A stretch of 22,504 bases of DNA, from assembly GCA_025964295.1 (NCBI GenBank), contig JAOPZD010000420.1:1-22504 (forward strand), in the 5' to 3' direction. The stretch comes from Conexibacter sp. (lineage in GTDB: Bacteria > Actinomycetota > Thermoleophilia > Solirubrobacterales > Solirubrobacteraceae). The notes under the pieces were generated by a model. It was not told where the DNA came from. It saw only the letters and a list, made by a program, of their open reading frames with translations, and ran no database searches. The position numbers and the translations under genes are program-made. Below, in pieces: positions 7,194 through 14,588 of this stretch (its first letter is position 1; the number at the start of each line of letters is the position of its first letter).

Positions 7194-7661
7194 CTAGGCC
7201 TTGGGTGCGGTGTGGCGGTTCGCCGCGTCGCTCACGATCTTGTGGACCTTGGGACGGATCTTGTCGAGAAGGGCCACGAGCTCGTCGCGGGCGTGCTCGT
7301 CCAAGCTGGCCGGTGATGGAAGGCCGCCCCGAGGATTTGGCAGCGTCAGCGCATCGCAGGCCGCCTGAAGCTTCGCAACTGGGTCGTTCCAGTCGGCGGT
7401 GGCGTCTTCGTCCGCGGCTAAGGCGTAGAAGTGCTCCACCGCACCTCGGACGCGTCCTTCGTCGGCCATCACGACGATCCCGGCATCGCGCAGCGTGCGT
7501 ACGTGGTAGGCGGTCGCTCCTAGCGTCTCGCCCGTCACTTCGCTCAGGCGCGCTGGGCTGAGCGGTACGCCCGCGCTGCGCAAGGCGTCGACGATCCGCT
7601 CCCGGGTGGGGTGGTGGCGCAGGGTCCTACGCCGGTGGCGTTGTTTCTCGGTGTTACTCAA
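7194..7661 (-). CDS. Winged-helix (ArsR-like) transcriptional regulator
   Basis: A 155-aa DNA-binding protein. Residues about 19-82 form a winged helix-turn-helix: TRERIVDALRSAGVPLSPARLSEVTGETLGATAYHVRTLRDAGIV, followed by the wing GRVRGAVEHFYAL. This is the ArsR/HTH_20 pattern, with AYHVRTLRDAGIV as recognition helix and following turn. The C-terminal half is helical and of unknown ligand specificity; no metal-binding cysteines are present. The start is the TTG at 7661, chosen because GGAG lies 8 nt upstream and because the longer in-frame extension overlaps the coding end of the preceding gene. It begins 34 nt after that gene, so the pair is probably one transcription unit. Confidence 0.85.
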   Translation of the reverse strand: MSNTEKQRHRRRTLRHHPTRERIVDALRSAGVPLSPARLSEVTGETLGATAYHVRTLRDAGIVVMADEGRVRGAVEHFYALAADEDATADWNDPVAKLQAACDALTLPNPRGGLPSPASLDEHARDELVALLDKIRPKVHKIVSDAANRHTAPKA

Positions 7662-7695
7662 TTTTGGATCTCCGGTTGATGGGACGGTCGAGGGG

Positions 7696-8232
7696 TCAAC
7701 CGCTGAGGTCGCCCGGCTCGTCCGTGTGACGCGCTGGGTCTTGGAGGTCGGCGGCCGCGCCGTCTGCTTCTTCGCGCTTAACCGCGTCGAGGATGATGGA
7801 GTGCTGTTTGCGCGCTTCCTCGTCGCCGGCTTCAGCACGGGCCGCCAAATCCTCCAAGGCGTCCGCGAGCGCGAGGCCCAGGTTGATCTCACGGAAGAGT
7901 CCGAACGATGCGGATCTGATGCCTTCTAGCGCGAGATAGCGCTTCTGAGCGTCGGTGGTCGGCCTCGCGGCATCGAGGCTGGCGAAGCTTGCCCTGATAG
8001 GCACGCTCCGTCCTCCCTCAGGATGTTCGTCATCGCCGGCGAATGGGTCGCCGAACATCGCTACGACGAGCACGCGCACGTCGATGCTTTCACCGGTCAC
8101 CGCGCTCATCGCCTCGAGCCCGGCGACGACCGCTTCTTCGAGCAGCGCTTTCTCGCGCACCTCGCGCTGCGCTTGACGGTCGGCGAGATGCGCGACCTCG
8201 GCGTCGCGGCAGGCATCGGATCGGTCAGGCAC
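7696..8232 (-). CDS. Hypothetical helical protein next to an ArsR-like regulator
   Basis: About 178 aa, function not recognised. The best start is the GTG at 8232 (VPDRSDACRDAEVAHLADRQ). The frame remains open to a TTG at 8433, but that stretch has mixed third-base composition and runs into an inverted-repeat region, so I treat it as untranslated. The protein is rich in Ala, Glu and Arg, with two probable long helices (QAQREVREKALLEEAVVAGLEAMSA and LALADALEDLAARAEAGDEEARKQ, here quoted in part), and a central segment with strands VRVLVVAMFGDPF. No signal peptide or membrane segment. It precedes the ArsR-like gene by 34 nt; a partner or sensor role for that regulator is only a guess. Confidence 0.6.
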   Translation of the reverse strand: MPDRSDACRDAEVAHLADRQAQREVREKALLEEAVVAGLEAMSAVTGESIDVRVLVVAMFGDPFAGDDEHPEGGRSVPIRASFASLDAARPTTDAQKRYLALEGIRSASFGLFREINLGLALADALEDLAARAEAGDEEARKQHSIILDAVKREEADGAAADLQDPARHTDEPGDLSG

Positions 8233-8432
8233 CTTGCGACCCCGGGACGTCGCCCGCCCCGGCCTGGTGTCCGTGTCTCCCAGGGAAGGATGCTGCCCAG
8301 GTGCGGCGAGCGACGCCGTTGCGGCTTCGCTGGGGACTGGTCGCGAAGTGGTCCATTCAGCTGCGGCGGCGAGAAGGGGTGTGAGCGCAGGACGCCATCG
8401 GCCAGCCACGATATGTCGGACCCATTGCGGCA

Positions 8433-8475
8433 ACTAGTGCCACCGGCACTACTGCTCGGGGCAGTAGTGACTAGT
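8433..8475. repeat. Nested, mutually exclusive inverted repeats
   Basis: Two direct copies of the palindrome ACTAGT (8433-8438 and 8470-8475) bracket two overlapping hairpins: TAGTGCC (8435-8441)/GGCACTA (8445-8451) and ACTACTGC (8448-8455)/GCAGTAGT (8461-8468, loop TCGGG). The hairpins share bases 8448-8451, so only one can form at a time. The site lies between the stop of the degenerate ABC ATPase and the start of the unknown helical protein, both on the minus strand. It may be an operator or an attenuator; there is no T-tract. Confidence 0.6.
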
Positions 8476-8516
8476 CGTGAGCGCTTTACACGACGGAACG
8501 TCTAGCCGCGAAAGTG

Positions 8517-9230
8517 TCAGCTGCCGTCGGAGGCTCGCAGCTGCACGACTGCGCCTAACGGCCGAGGCGGCGGGCCGTCGAGGCGTCCTCTGTCCAGCGC
8601 CCAGACTTGGTCTGCTCCGTGAAGCTCGGAGAGCTCGGCGGCCGTCATCAGTACCGCGACGCCGTCCGCGGCGATGTCGCGAAGCAGGTCCATGACCTCG
8701 GCTCGGTCGCGGTCCCCGAATCCAGCCACGGGGTCGTCGACGATGATGAGCCGCGGGCCACGCGCAATCGCTTGGGCGATCGCGGCGAGCATGCGCTCCC
8801 CGTCTGACATGTGCTCCCAAGGCATCGAGGCGAGATCCCCGATGCCGACGCGATCGAGGGCTGCACGAGCGCGACGCTGGGCAGTCCGCCATGGGCCGAG
8901 GTGAACGAGCGTCGACATGATCCACGTCAATGCGTCCATGTCCTCGAAGTCGGGTCCGCGACGCGATGCCAGGCCGATCTGGGCCATCAACTTGCCGTCA
9001 CGATCCGGATCGCGCACCAGATGACCATCGAAGAGGACGCGCCCCTGGTCGGGGGCCTGGACGCCCGCGACGATCCTCGCGAGGGTCGTCTTGCCAGCGC
9101 CACGCCGGCCCCAGATGCCACCGAACTCGCCGGCGTGCAGCTCCAGTGACACCTCCCGCAACACATCGACTGCTCTCGGACCGCGCCAGAAGGAGAGGCT
9201 GACCGACTGGACCTGAACGAGCGGCGTCAC
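8517..9230 (-). CDS. ABC transporter ATP-binding protein with altered catalytic motifs
   Basis: A 237-aa nucleotide-binding domain. Walker A is intact (GRRGAGKTT, residues 41-49). Other motifs depart from consensus: the Q-loop region reads IGLASRR with no Gln at the expected place; the signature is MSDGE (141-145) instead of LSGGQ; Walker B ends LIIVDDP, with Asp in place of the catalytic Glu; and the H-loop region reads VLMTAAELSE, with no His. It can probably bind ATP but may hydrolyse it poorly. The gene starts with GTG overlapping the PadR stop by 4 nt. The canonical ATPase and FtsX-type permease of the divergent arm are the obvious partners for a heterodimer with one degenerate site, though this is inference. 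It could instead act alone as a soluble regulator. Confidence 0.9.
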   Translation of the reverse strand: MTPLVQVQSVSLSFWRGPRAVDVLREVSLELHAGEFGGIWGRRGAGKTTLARIVAGVQAPDQGRVLFDGHLVRDPDRDGKLMAQIGLASRRGPDFEDMDALTWIMSTLVHLGPWRTAQRRARAALDRVGIGDLASMPWEHMSDGERMLAAIAQAIARGPRLIIVDDPVAGFGDRDRAEVMDLLRDIAADGVAVLMTAAELSELHGADQVWALDRGRLDGPPPRPLGAVVQLRASDGS

Positions 9231-9805
9231 GGCGCCACCGCTCCGGCGTCGGGCCGTTCCCGGAGATCCTCAAGGGTCCGGCGCAGGTCTCGCAGGAAGG
9301 TCGCCCGCGATGCCACTTCGTTGCGTTCGGCAGCAGCCAGAGCGGCTGCGCAGACCACCTCCCACGGCGCCTGTTCCTTAACCAGCGGGCCGACCTCTTG
9401 TACCCGCAGGTCTCGATGCAGTGCGATGAGCTGGTGCTCGGCGGTGATAACGAGCTCCACCAGCTCGGGCAAATCGCTTTCGCGGGCCGTCACCAACCTA
9501 CGAAACAGGTCCGCGAACGATTCGGGTGGGCAGCGCAGCCATGCTTCATAGCGGCGCTCGCCCTCAGGCGTAGCGACGTAGCGGCGTCGGCTCGGACCGC
9601 CGACATCTCCATCGCTTGCGGCTCGTAACGGTTCGATCAGGCGCCCTTGGCGCAGAACTTCGAGCGCCTTGTACACCGCTCGCGGTGCTGGGACGACGCC
9701 TTCGGGGCCAGACCAGCGTTGTACCTCGTCGACGAGGGAGTACCCGTAGCTCCGCGGGCGACGCCTGACCATGCCCAGCACTGTGAGACGCGTTGATTCC
9801 GACAC
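9227..9805 (-). CDS. PadR family transcriptional regulator
   Basis: A 192-aa regulator. The N-terminal winged helix reads TRLTVLGMVRRRPRSYGYSLVDEVQRW, then VYKALEVLRQGRLIEP and RRRYVATPEGERRYEAWL (residues about 5-95), the standard PadR order of helix-turn-helix and wing. The remaining part (about 95-180) is helical, EHQLIALHRDLR and so on, as in the long PadR-s2 type dimerisation arm. It starts at GTG with AAAGGG 6 nt upstream. A near-duplicate 21-nt element lies at 9815-9835, just before this start, and again in front of the divergent ABC operon. Autoregulation plus control of the transporter is the likely role. PadR proteins commonly repress drug or lipid exporters in response to membrane-active compounds. 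Confidence 0.93.
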   Translation of the reverse strand: MSESTRLTVLGMVRRRPRSYGYSLVDEVQRWSGPEGVVPAPRAVYKALEVLRQGRLIEPLRAASDGDVGGPSRRRYVATPEGERRYEAWLRCPPESFADLFRRLVTARESDLPELVELVITAEHQLIALHRDLRVQEVGPLVKEQAPWEVVCAAALAAAERNEVASRATFLRDLRRTLEDLRERPDAGAVAP

Positions 9806-9814
9806 TTCCGGCCC

Positions 9815-9835
9815 TTTAGAGACACGAGCATATCT
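9815..9835 (-). promoter_or_regulatory. Operator/promoter element copy 1 (PadR side)
   Basis: On the minus strand it reads AGATATGCTC, then GT, GTCTC, T, AAA. It matches copy 2 at 18 of 21 positions. TATGCT within it could serve as a -10 box, giving a leader of about 15 nt before the PadR GTG. The arms AGA and TCT give it imperfect dyad symmetry. Confidence 0.6.
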
Positions 9836-9992
9836 CGTTCAGTGTCCGGGAGGGAACTTCTGCCTCGTGACCAGCCGGCTCTCGAGGAGGCGCTGCCCAG
9901 GGGGTGCTGGCGTAGGCGCTGCCACGGGTGCCGGCGTGCTGCCGCAGTGGCCCGGATCTGCGCCCCCCGTGCAAACATCCGGGTTTTGCGTC

Positions 9993-10013
9993 AGATATGC
10001 TCACGTCTCCAAA
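9993..10013 (+). promoter_or_regulatory. Operator/promoter element copy 2 (ABC operon side)
   Basis: On the plus strand it reads AGATATGCTC, then AC, GTCTC, C, AAA. It is the inverted partner of copy 1, about 180 nt away. TATGCT is a possible -10 for the ABC operon, which would have a leader of roughly 125 nt to the ATG at 10134. Confidence 0.6.
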
Positions 10014-10073
10014 ATGGAGTGTGGTGTCGGTGGCCGAGCGATGCGAAAGACCCAAGATCGAAGATGACGGGTT

Positions 10074-10088
10074 CGGCGCTAAACGCCG
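10074..10088 (+). promoter_or_regulatory. Leader hairpin before the ABC ATPase
   Basis: CGGCG (10074-10078), loop CTAAA, CGCCG (10084-10088). It lies just before the alternative GTG start at 10092 and could influence which start is used. No T-run, so not an obvious terminator. Confidence 0.3.
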
Positions 10089-10133
10089 TCTGTGTCACGA
10101 CCGCAGGCCAGCGTGAGGGCTGAGCGCCTCCGG

Positions 10134-10892
10134 ATGTCAAACGCCGCGGATCTGCCCACCGACACTGGCCTTCACGCGGCGCAGCCGCCTGCGGCGCCGG
10201 TCCTGGAGTTCCGTGACGTTCGGAGGCACTTCGCCGTTGGAGATGAGGTCGTTCGTGCAGTTGACGGCGTGTCCCTTCAGATCGACTCAGGCGTGCTCGT
10301 GGCGCTATACGGACCGTCGGGCTCGGGGAAGAGCACGCTTCTGCGGATCGCAGCAGGAATCGAGACGGCTGACGATGGCGCCGTCCTGGTAGACGGGGTA
10401 GACGTGACCTCGCTTTCGTCCCGGGAGGCGTCGGACTACCGGATGCACGCGCTGGGCTGGGTCGGACAGGAGTCCGACCTCATCGATGGAGCGACCGCCA
10501 TCGACAACGCTGCGTTCAAATTGATCTGCGCCGGGCGCAAGGTTCGAGAGGCGCGGCGAGCCGCCGCGTCCTTGCTCGACGCCGTGGGGTTCTCGCAGCG
10601 GCTCGAACAGCGCGCCGAGACCCTGTCGATGGGCGAGCGCCAGCGCGTCATGATCGCTCGTGCTCTGTCGATGGACCCCAGGGTCGTACTCGCCGACGAG
10701 CCGACAGGCAACCTCGATAGCCGGCGGACCCACCAGGTCCTCGAGCTGCTCAGGGCAACGACCCATCAGCGGGGCATGGCGACCCTGCTGGTCACCCATG
10801 ACGAACACGCTATGGAATACGCCGACAAGGTGTATGCCTTGCAGGACGGAGTGCTGCGCGAACTCCCCACGGAGCAGAGGTCGCGCTCGTGA
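10134..10892 (+). CDS. ABC transporter ATP-binding protein (MacB/LolD type)
   Basis: A 252-aa ATPase with every catalytic motif intact: Walker A GPSGSGKST (60-68), Q-loop GWVGQES (108-114), signature LSMGERQRV (164-172), Walker B VVLADEP with the catalytic Glu (184-190), D-loop TGNLDS, and H-loop LLVTHDE (218-224). This set and the HFAVGDEVVRAVDGVSL start are typical of LolD/MacB/FtsE-like ATPases that drive FtsX-type mechanotransmission permeases. The ATG at 10134 is preferred; an in-frame GTG at 10092 would add 14 residues and no start has a strong Shine-Dalgarno. The gene overlaps the following permease by 4 nt (GTGA), so the pair is surely co-expressed. Confidence 0.95.
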   Translation: MSNAADLPTDTGLHAAQPPAAPVLEFRDVRRHFAVGDEVVRAVDGVSLQIDSGVLVALYGPSGSGKSTLLRIAAGIETADDGAVLVDGVDVTSLSSREASDYRMHALGWVGQESDLIDGATAIDNAAFKLICAGRKVREARRAAASLLDAVGFSQRLEQRAETLSMGERQRVMIARALSMDPRVVLADEPTGNLDSRRTHQVLELLRATTHQRGMATLLVTHDEHAMEYADKVYALQDGVLRELPTEQRSRS

Positions 10893-13471
10893 GCATGGCC
10901 GGTCTAGAGCCCCTCGCACGGGGCCGACCGCGGCTCGGAAGCGTTTTGATGCTGTACGCCGTCAGGTTTCGCCGGCGGTGGGTGGCCGAGCTGATGGCCG
11001 TCTTGGGAATCGCCTCCGGCGTTGCGCTCCTCTACGCCGCGAACGTCGCGTCGACCTCACTGTCTGCTCCGGTCCGCAGCCTGAACGAGGGCCTCGTCGG
11101 AAACAGCCAGCTCCAGCTCCTCTCCCGCGGCGGGGTCGGGATGCGGGAACAGCTCTATGACCGGGTGATCGCGCTTGGCGCCGTCAAGCGGGCGGCCCCC
11201 GTCCTGCAGGTCCCCGGCAACCTCGTCGGCCCGCATGGCGATCGGGGCGTGATCTTCTTCGGTGCCGACCCGCGCATCGTCAGGCTGCGCGGAAACCTGC
11301 TGCAGGGGTTCAACAGCGCTGATGCCGCGAGGCAGCAGACGCTGGTCATCACCGCGCCGGTGGCACGAAGCATCGGCGCGAAGTTCGGTGATGACGTCCA
11401 GTTGGAGATCGCCGGGCGACGGCTCACCGTGCCGGCAGTAGTCGCCGGCCGTGAGCAGGTTGGATCGCTGGCGGACACGTCGATCGCGCTGCTGCCGCTG
11501 CGCTACCTCCAGCGCATCGCCCACAGCGGGCCAACGGTCAGTCGCATCCTTGTTGAGGCCAAGCCTGGGCAGGTCGCGACGGCGAGCCGCGAACTGCGAC
11601 GGCTGGCTGGGGTTGGTGGGGTCGACGTCAGGCCTGCCAACTACGAGAGCCACCTGTTCGACAACGCGGCGAAGCCGACCGATCAGGCGACGCTGGCCTT
11701 CAGCGTCCTCAGTGCGCTCGTCGGTTGGCTCTTCGCGGCTTGCGCGTTGCTCGTCACCGCCGGCGACCGGCGCAAGATGGCGATGCAACAACGCGCGATC
11801 GGGGCCCGGCCGTCGGCGCGTCTGGTGACCTTGCTGGTCGACGCGGCGGTGGTCGGACTGCTCGGCACGGCCGTGGGTCTCGGGGCGGGAGAGCTGCTGT
11901 CGCGGGCTGGGTTCTCCTCGGACGTCAGCTTCCTCTCAGGTGCGTTTCCCGTGGGTGATCAGCGGATCGTCACCTGGCAGAGCGTTGTGATCGCCAGCGC
12001 TGGCGGTCTGCTGGCCGCGACGATTGGCGTGCTCGCCCCGCTTCGAGAAGTCGTTGTCGCCACGATCCCGCATCGGGTGCGCCCGGCCAGCCGAAGGGAG
12101 ACGGCGCCTGCCGTCCGCCGAGGCCAGCGGCCCAACGCCTCGATCCTGCTGAGCGGGCTAGCGTGTCTGGGCGGTGCCACGGCGATCACCGTGCTTGCCC
12201 CTGGCGCGGTCATGGTCGGGCTTGTCCTCCTCGGCGCTTCGCTGGTACTCATGCTGCCCTCGGCGCTCTCGGCGACGATCTCGGGCCTGGAGTGGTGGAA
12301 CCGGCGCGGCCCCATGTCCTGGAATGCCACCGAACTGGCGCTCCAGCACCTCAAGACGCGCAGGTGGCGACCTCGTGCACTCGCGATCACCGCGACGGGT
12401 GCGATCGCCGTGTTCGGCGCCACCGCGCTGCAAGGCGCGCGGGTCAACCTCCAGGCCGGTCTGGACGACCTGACGACCGGCCTCACCGAGACCGCAGATG
12501 TCTGGGCTGCCCCGCGTGGAGCGGGCAGCTCGATCGGGACCGCAACGTTCCCTGCCACCGCGACAACAGCCCTCGCAGGGTTGCCCGACGTTCGAGGCGT
12601 CAGCCTGTACCGCGCCGGGCTTCTTGACCTCGCCGGGCAACGGGCATGGATCATCGGCCAGCCCAAAGACGTTAAGAACCCGATCCCACCTCATCAGGTT
12701 CTCAAGGGCAACGATGCGCGAGCCGCGGACGAGATCAGACGGGGCGGCGCGGCCGCAATGTCACACGCGCTGGCCAAGGACCTTCACCTCCATATTGGGC
12801 AGCGCTTCACCCTCGACACACCCCACCCCGTCACGCTCAAGCTGACGGCAATCACCACGAATCTCGGATGGTCTGCCGGCGCGATCGTCCTCAGTGCCGA
12901 CGACTTCGCGCGCGCCTGGGGCACAACGGCCATCGCCGCCTACCAGTTCCATGTCCGCCCCGGCGCATCGGCGATCGCCGCCCGCCGACAGGTCGCCGAC
13001 GCGCTCGGCCCGCGCTCGCCGCTGCGCGTAGAGACAGGCACCGAGAGAGGCGACCGCCAGCGAGCGATCTCACGCGCCGGTCTGGCGCGCCTGCGAGAGA
13101 TCACAACGTTGACCCTGATCGCCGCCGTCTTGGCGATGGGGGCCGCCATGACGGGGCTGCTCTGGCAGCACCGCGCTGTCGTGTCGAGTCTCAAGGCCCA
13201 TGGACCTCGCACAGGGATGATGTGGCGGATGCTGCTGATCGAGACCGGCGTCCTCTTCGGCGCAGGCGCTGTCGCAGGCGGAGTCTTCGGGCTCCTCGGA
13301 CAGGTTCTCGGTACGAAAGGCGTACAGGTCGTGACCGGCTTCCCAGCGGTCGAGTCGCTGCGCCTAGACGTAGCTGTCGTAACGGTCGCGGTCGTTGTGG
13401 GGGCGTCCTTGCTGGTAGTGATCGTGCCCGGCTATCTCGTCGCCCGGGTTCGACCATCCTGGCGCGGCTAA
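10889..13471 (+). CDS. FtsX-like ABC transporter permease, two-domain
   Basis: An 860-aa membrane protein. The layout is one N-terminal transmembrane helix (about residues 33-55), a large extracytoplasmic domain (about 56-265), three helices around 268-395 (VLSALVGWLFAACALLVTAG, VVGLLGTAVGLGAG, VIASAGGLLAATIGVLAPL), two near 415-465, one near 495-515, a second extracytoplasmic domain, and three C-terminal helices after about 740. That is about ten helices and two FtsX-type units, as in LolE/MacB-related duplicated permeases. Such proteins use ATP hydrolysis to move lipids, lipoproteins or peptides at the outer leaflet. It overlaps the ATPase gene upstream and is followed after 10 nt by the terpene synthase homologue. 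The substrate is unknown. Confidence 0.92.
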   Translation: MSMAGLEPLARGRPRLGSVLMLYAVRFRRRWVAELMAVLGIASGVALLYAANVASTSLSAPVRSLNEGLVGNSQLQLLSRGGVGMREQLYDRVIALGAVKRAAPVLQVPGNLVGPHGDRGVIFFGADPRIVRLRGNLLQGFNSADAARQQTLVITAPVARSIGAKFGDDVQLEIAGRRLTVPAVVAGREQVGSLADTSIALLPLRYLQRIAHSGPTVSRILVEAKPGQVATASRELRRLAGVGGVDVRPANYESHLFDNAAKPTDQATLAFSVLSALVGWLFAACALLVTAGDRRKMAMQQRAIGARPSARLVTLLVDAAVVGLLGTAVGLGAGELLSRAGFSSDVSFLSGAFPVGDQRIVTWQSVVIASAGGLLAATIGVLAPLREVVVATIPHRVRPASRRETAPAVRRGQRPNASILLSGLACLGGATAITVLAPGAVMVGLVLLGASLVLMLPSALSATISGLEWWNRRGPMSWNATELALQHLKTRRWRPRALAITATGAIAVFGATALQGARVNLQAGLDDLTTGLTETADVWAAPRGAGSSIGTATFPATATTALAGLPDVRGVSLYRAGLLDLAGQRAWIIGQPKDVKNPIPPHQVLKGNDARAADEIRRGGAAAMSHALAKDLHLHIGQRFTLDTPHPVTLKLTAITTNLGWSAGAIVLSADDFARAWGTTAIAAYQFHVRPGASAIAARRQVADALGPRSPLRVETGTERGDRQRAISRAGLARLREITTLTLIAAVLAMGAAMTGLLWQHRAVVSSLKAHGPRTGMMWRMLLIETGVLFGAGAVAGGVFGLLGQVLGTKGVQVVTGFPAVESLRLDVAVVTVAVVVGASLLVVIVPGYLVARVRPSWRG

Positions 13472-13481
13472 GCTCGCCTCG

Positions 13482-14588
13482 GTGCTGGCGAGGACTCGCC
13501 AACGAGATCCCGCGCCGCTCTCGCTCGCACAGGTGAGCGCTCTTGGTTCCGCAGCTACGCGGGAGCTCGTTTGGGGCCTTCGACTCGTTCGCGCCACGGT
13601 CGGCCAGTGGCAAGCCCGCGCCCTGGCCATCCCCGACCCCTCGATGCGAAGCAACGCTCTCGCGGCCCTCAGCGACAAGCGCCCGCTGCTGGATGGGGCT
13701 GCACTGTTCTGGATCTTGCCGACCCGGCGACACGGCGAGCTCGTGCAGCTGCTCGTTGCGTTTCAGATCCTCGCCAACTTCCACGACCATGCCGGCGAGC
13801 GCGCAGGCCGCGCCCCCACGGCCATGGAGCCAGCGGGCACCATCCGGACTCTCGCTGCCGTTATCGACGTCGAGCGCCCTTGGGCCGGGTATTTCGGCGA
13901 GTGGCCACCGGCGGATGGTGGATACCTCGACGCGCTGGCCAGCACATGCCGATCGGTGAGCGCTCGCCTTCCCGGATACCCGGCTGCCCGCACGTTGCTC
14001 GTCCAACAGATCCGGCGTGCGCAGGTAATGGACATCGAGCACGGTCCCGCCGCGCGCGACCGGCCGCGACTGCTTCGACACTTCGCAGCGAGCGATCTCG
14101 GCCCAACGGAGGACCTGGAGTGGTGGGAGTTGGCCGCCGGTGCCGCTTCGCTGTTGACAGTGATCGTCACCCTCGCGCTTGCTGCCGACGAGCGCACCAC
14201 GCCTGACGATCTCGACCAGGCGGTCGATGCCTACATCTGGGTCGGGAGCGTAGGCTCGTTGTTGGACAACTACATCGACCAGGCTGACGATGCTCGCACC
14301 GGGGCCCACAACTACCTGAGCTACTACGGATCGCGCCACGATGCGGCTGAGCGACTCGCCAGCCTGATTGACCGAGCGTTATGCAAGGCTCGATCTCTGC
14401 GCCAAGGCGAACGCCACCTGGTCATCGTCGCCTCCATGACGGCCATGTACCTCAGCAGTGGGAGCGCGCGCAGCGAACCACTCCGCGCCTCGACCAAAGA
14501 CCTGATCACCCGAAGCGGATCGCTGACTCGCCTGCTGCTCCCGCTCATACGCGCCTGGCGCATCGCCTACGGCGAGGCCGACGCCTAG
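13482..14588 (+). CDS. DUF2600 / class IB (large-terpene) synthase homologue
   Basis: A 368-aa protein of the DUF2600 family, whose characterised member is Bacillus YtpB, a synthase that cyclises tetraprenyl or larger prenyl diphosphates. From memory of YtpB, landmarks line up along the whole length: RSNALAALSDK (56-66), LLVAFQILANFHDHAGER (90-107), PADGGYLDALASTC (143-156), DLEWWEL (211-217), LLDNYIDQADD (260-270) and NYLSYY (277-282). The second Asp-rich motif is intact. The first, YtpB-like DYLDNLCDR, here reads NFHDHAGER, with its leading Asp replaced. No membrane helix is obvious. It starts with GTG 10 nt after the permease stop. Its stop codon abuts a broken ArdC-like gene on the other strand. 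Product and activity are unknown. Confidence 0.88.
   Translation: MLARTRQRDPAPLSLAQVSALGSAATRELVWGLRLVRATVGQWQARALAIPDPSMRSNALAALSDKRPLLDGAALFWILPTRRHGELVQLLVAFQILANFHDHAGERAGRAPTAMEPAGTIRTLAAVIDVERPWAGYFGEWPPADGGYLDALASTCRSVSARLPGYPAARTLLVQQIRRAQVMDIEHGPAARDRPRLLRHFAASDLGPTEDLEWWELAAGAASLLTVIVTLALAADERTTPDDLDQAVDAYIWVGSVGSLLDNYIDQADDARTGAHNYLSYYGSRHDAAERLASLIDRALCKARSLRQGERHLVIVASMTAMYLSSGSARSEPLRASTKDLITRSGSLTRLLLPLIRAWRIAYGEADA

Larger units (their letters stand above)
9806..10133. promoter_or_regulatory. Divergent control region between PadR and the ABC operon
   Basis: The 328-nt gap between two divergently transcribed operons contains the two copies of the AGATATGCTC element and leader structures before the ABC gene: CTCCA/TGGAG (10007-10019) and CGGCG/CGCCG (10074-10088). 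A 17-codon frame starting ATG GAG TGT (10014-10067) could be a leader peptide but lacks a ribosome binding site. Confidence 0.6.

Noticed and set aside
8233..8433. N-terminal extension of the unknown helical protein to the TTG at 8433
   Set aside because: Mixed third-base composition and the start falls in a regulatory inverted repeat; the GTG at 8232 fits better.
14379..14588. Continuation of the ArdC-like frame into the terpene synthase gene
   Set aside because: Homology to ArdC-like proteins ends at 14589; beyond that the frame is only the antisense of DUF2600.
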